Source: Luteitalea sp.
GTDB taxonomy: Bacteria > Acidobacteriota > Vicinamibacteria > Vicinamibacterales > Vicinamibacteraceae
DNA: 33,306 nucleotides
Assembly (NCBI GenBank): GCA_009377495.1
Contig: WHTZ01000070.1
Coordinates: 1-33,306 of the forward strand
Direction: 5' to 3'
The first letter of the stretch is position 1. Every line of letters begins with the position of its first letter. The notes below the pieces were generated by a model, which ran no database searches, was not told the DNA's origin, and saw only the letters and a list, made by a program, of their open reading frames with translations. This document shows, piece after piece, positions 32,670 through 33,306 of the stretch. The translations under genes were made by a program, and so were the position numbers.

Positions 32670-33306
32670 TCAGCGCGAGACGAGCGACTTGGCGACAAAC
32701 CACATGTTCGCGGGGCGTTCTGCCAGCCGACGCATGTACCACGGGAACCAGTAGTCCCCATAGCTGATCAGCACCCGCACGTGGTAGCGCTCAGCGGCGA
32801 GCCGTATCTGCTCGGCGCGTTGAATCCCAAAGAGCAAGGCAAACTCAAAGCCGTCCTTGCCGACACCGGTCGCAGACGCGTGCGATTGGATCGCTTGGAT
32901 CATTCGATCGTCGTGCGTGCCGAAGACAGCGCGAAGTCCCGCCGCCCGCGCCTCCGGCGCCATCATCTGCTTCGCCAATGTGACGAAGCTCCGGTCGACG
33001 TCTGCCTTCTGGGCGTAGGCGATTGATGCCGGTTCGCGATACGCGCCCTTGACCAGGCGAATGCCGCCACCGAGCGGGATGAGGCTCGCCACGTCATCGG
33101 CGGTGCGATAGAGGTAGGCTTGCAGGCACACCCCCACGTTGGGAAACCGGGCGAGCACTCGGCGATAGAGCTCCAGCGTCACGTCCACGTACGCGTGCTG
33201 CTCCATGTCAATCCACACGCGCTTGCCCTGTGGATTGGCACGTTCGACGAGGGCCCGCCAGCGCGGAGGACGCCCGCCCGGCCCTCCTTCCGCGCGTTCG
33301 TCCAAG
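32670..33306 (-). CDS. Proline dehydrogenase, partial
   Basis: The frame is open to the right edge, so the N-terminus lies outside; 211 residues plus the stop are visible. PRODH (TIM-barrel flavoenzyme) marks are present: VWIDMEQHAYVDVTLELYRR, FPNVGVCLQAYLYRTADDV, IRLVKGAYREPASIAY with the FAD-site lysine and arginine, FGTHDD, FEFALLFGIQRAEQIRLA and RVLISYGDYWFPWYMRRLAE. It oxidises proline to pyrroline-5-carboxylate with FAD and passes electrons to the membrane quinone pool. No pyrroline-5-carboxylate dehydrogenase is fused in the visible part, so this is a monofunctional enzyme unless a fusion lies further upstream. Glutamate from proline would feed the large glutamate dehydrogenase at 5810-10096. 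Confidence 0.94.
   Translation of the reverse strand, partial: LDERAEGGPGGRPPRWRALVERANPQGKRVWIDMEQHAYVDVTLELYRRVLARFPNVGVCLQAYLYRTADDVASLIPLGGGIRLVKGAYREPASIAYAQKADVDRSFVTLAKQMMAPEARAAGLRAVFGTHDDRMIQAIQSHASATGVGKDGFEFALLFGIQRAEQIRLAAERYHVRVLISYGDYWFPWYMRRLAERPANMWFVAKSLVSR

Overview
This 33.3-kb window is high-GC bacterial chromosome. Strong Shine-Dalgarno sites, frequent GTG starts and tightly packed genes support a bacterium. The gene content suggests an environmental heterotroph, possibly an Acidobacteriota of the Vicinamibacteria type. That content includes a 180-kDa-class NAD-glutamate dehydrogenase, a split proton-translocating transhydrogenase, secreted multidomain and DUF1080 proteins, an SGLT-type symporter and proline dehydrogenase. 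The taxonomic guess is inference; no rRNA or tRNA gene is present.

Layout. Positions 1-5.3 kb form a decayed, accessory-looking stretch. It holds a secreted endonuclease/exonuclease/phosphatase protein cut by the window edge, a transposase broken by frameshifts, a frameshifted alpha/beta hydrolase, a secreted FISUMP-domain protein and an ankyrin-repeat gene broken by a one-base frameshift. Positions 5.8-12 kb are a minus-strand block: pntAB-pntB, then the large NAD-glutamate dehydrogenase. Positions 12-18.4 kb run on the plus strand: a flavoprotein with the sequence marks of flavin-dependent halogenases, an N-acyl-D-amino-acid deacylase and a 1051-residue secreted protein with a P-domain. Positions 18.4-21.9 kb hold a small lipoprotein, a 72-residue orphan, a tandem YjbQ-like protein and an MFS exporter. 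Positions 21.9-29.3 kb are mainly minus strand: the last two steps of oxidative pentose catabolism (a 2-keto-3-deoxy-pentonate dehydratase-like FAH protein and alpha-ketoglutarate semialdehyde dehydrogenase), a cysteine synthase-like enzyme, a two-domain DUF1080 protein and acetoacetyl-CoA synthetase. Positions 29.4-33.3 kb hold an orphan DNA methyltransferase, a sodium:solute symporter and proline dehydrogenase, which runs off the right edge.

Metabolic theme. Several enzymes feed 2-oxoglutarate, glutamate and acetyl-CoA: glutamate dehydrogenase, proline dehydrogenase, the pentonate pair and acetoacetyl-CoA synthetase. The transhydrogenase balances NADH and NADPH. This link is inferred from enzyme roles; the genes do not form one operon.

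The most unusual signal is repetitive DNA. (1) A 93-bp palindromic element occurs twice, each copy exactly 93 bp between TAGAA direct repeats. One copy sits at the stop codon of the flavoprotein gene. The other lies in frame inside acetoacetyl-CoA synthetase and adds 31 codons, much like the Rickettsia palindromic elements. (2) Five long perfect hairpins, four built on an AAAAGGGGACAGGCCCCTTTT arm and one on a related arm, lie between genes. Four of the five end 4-6 nt from the stop codon of a minus-strand gene, which suggests they act as terminators or insert at terminators.
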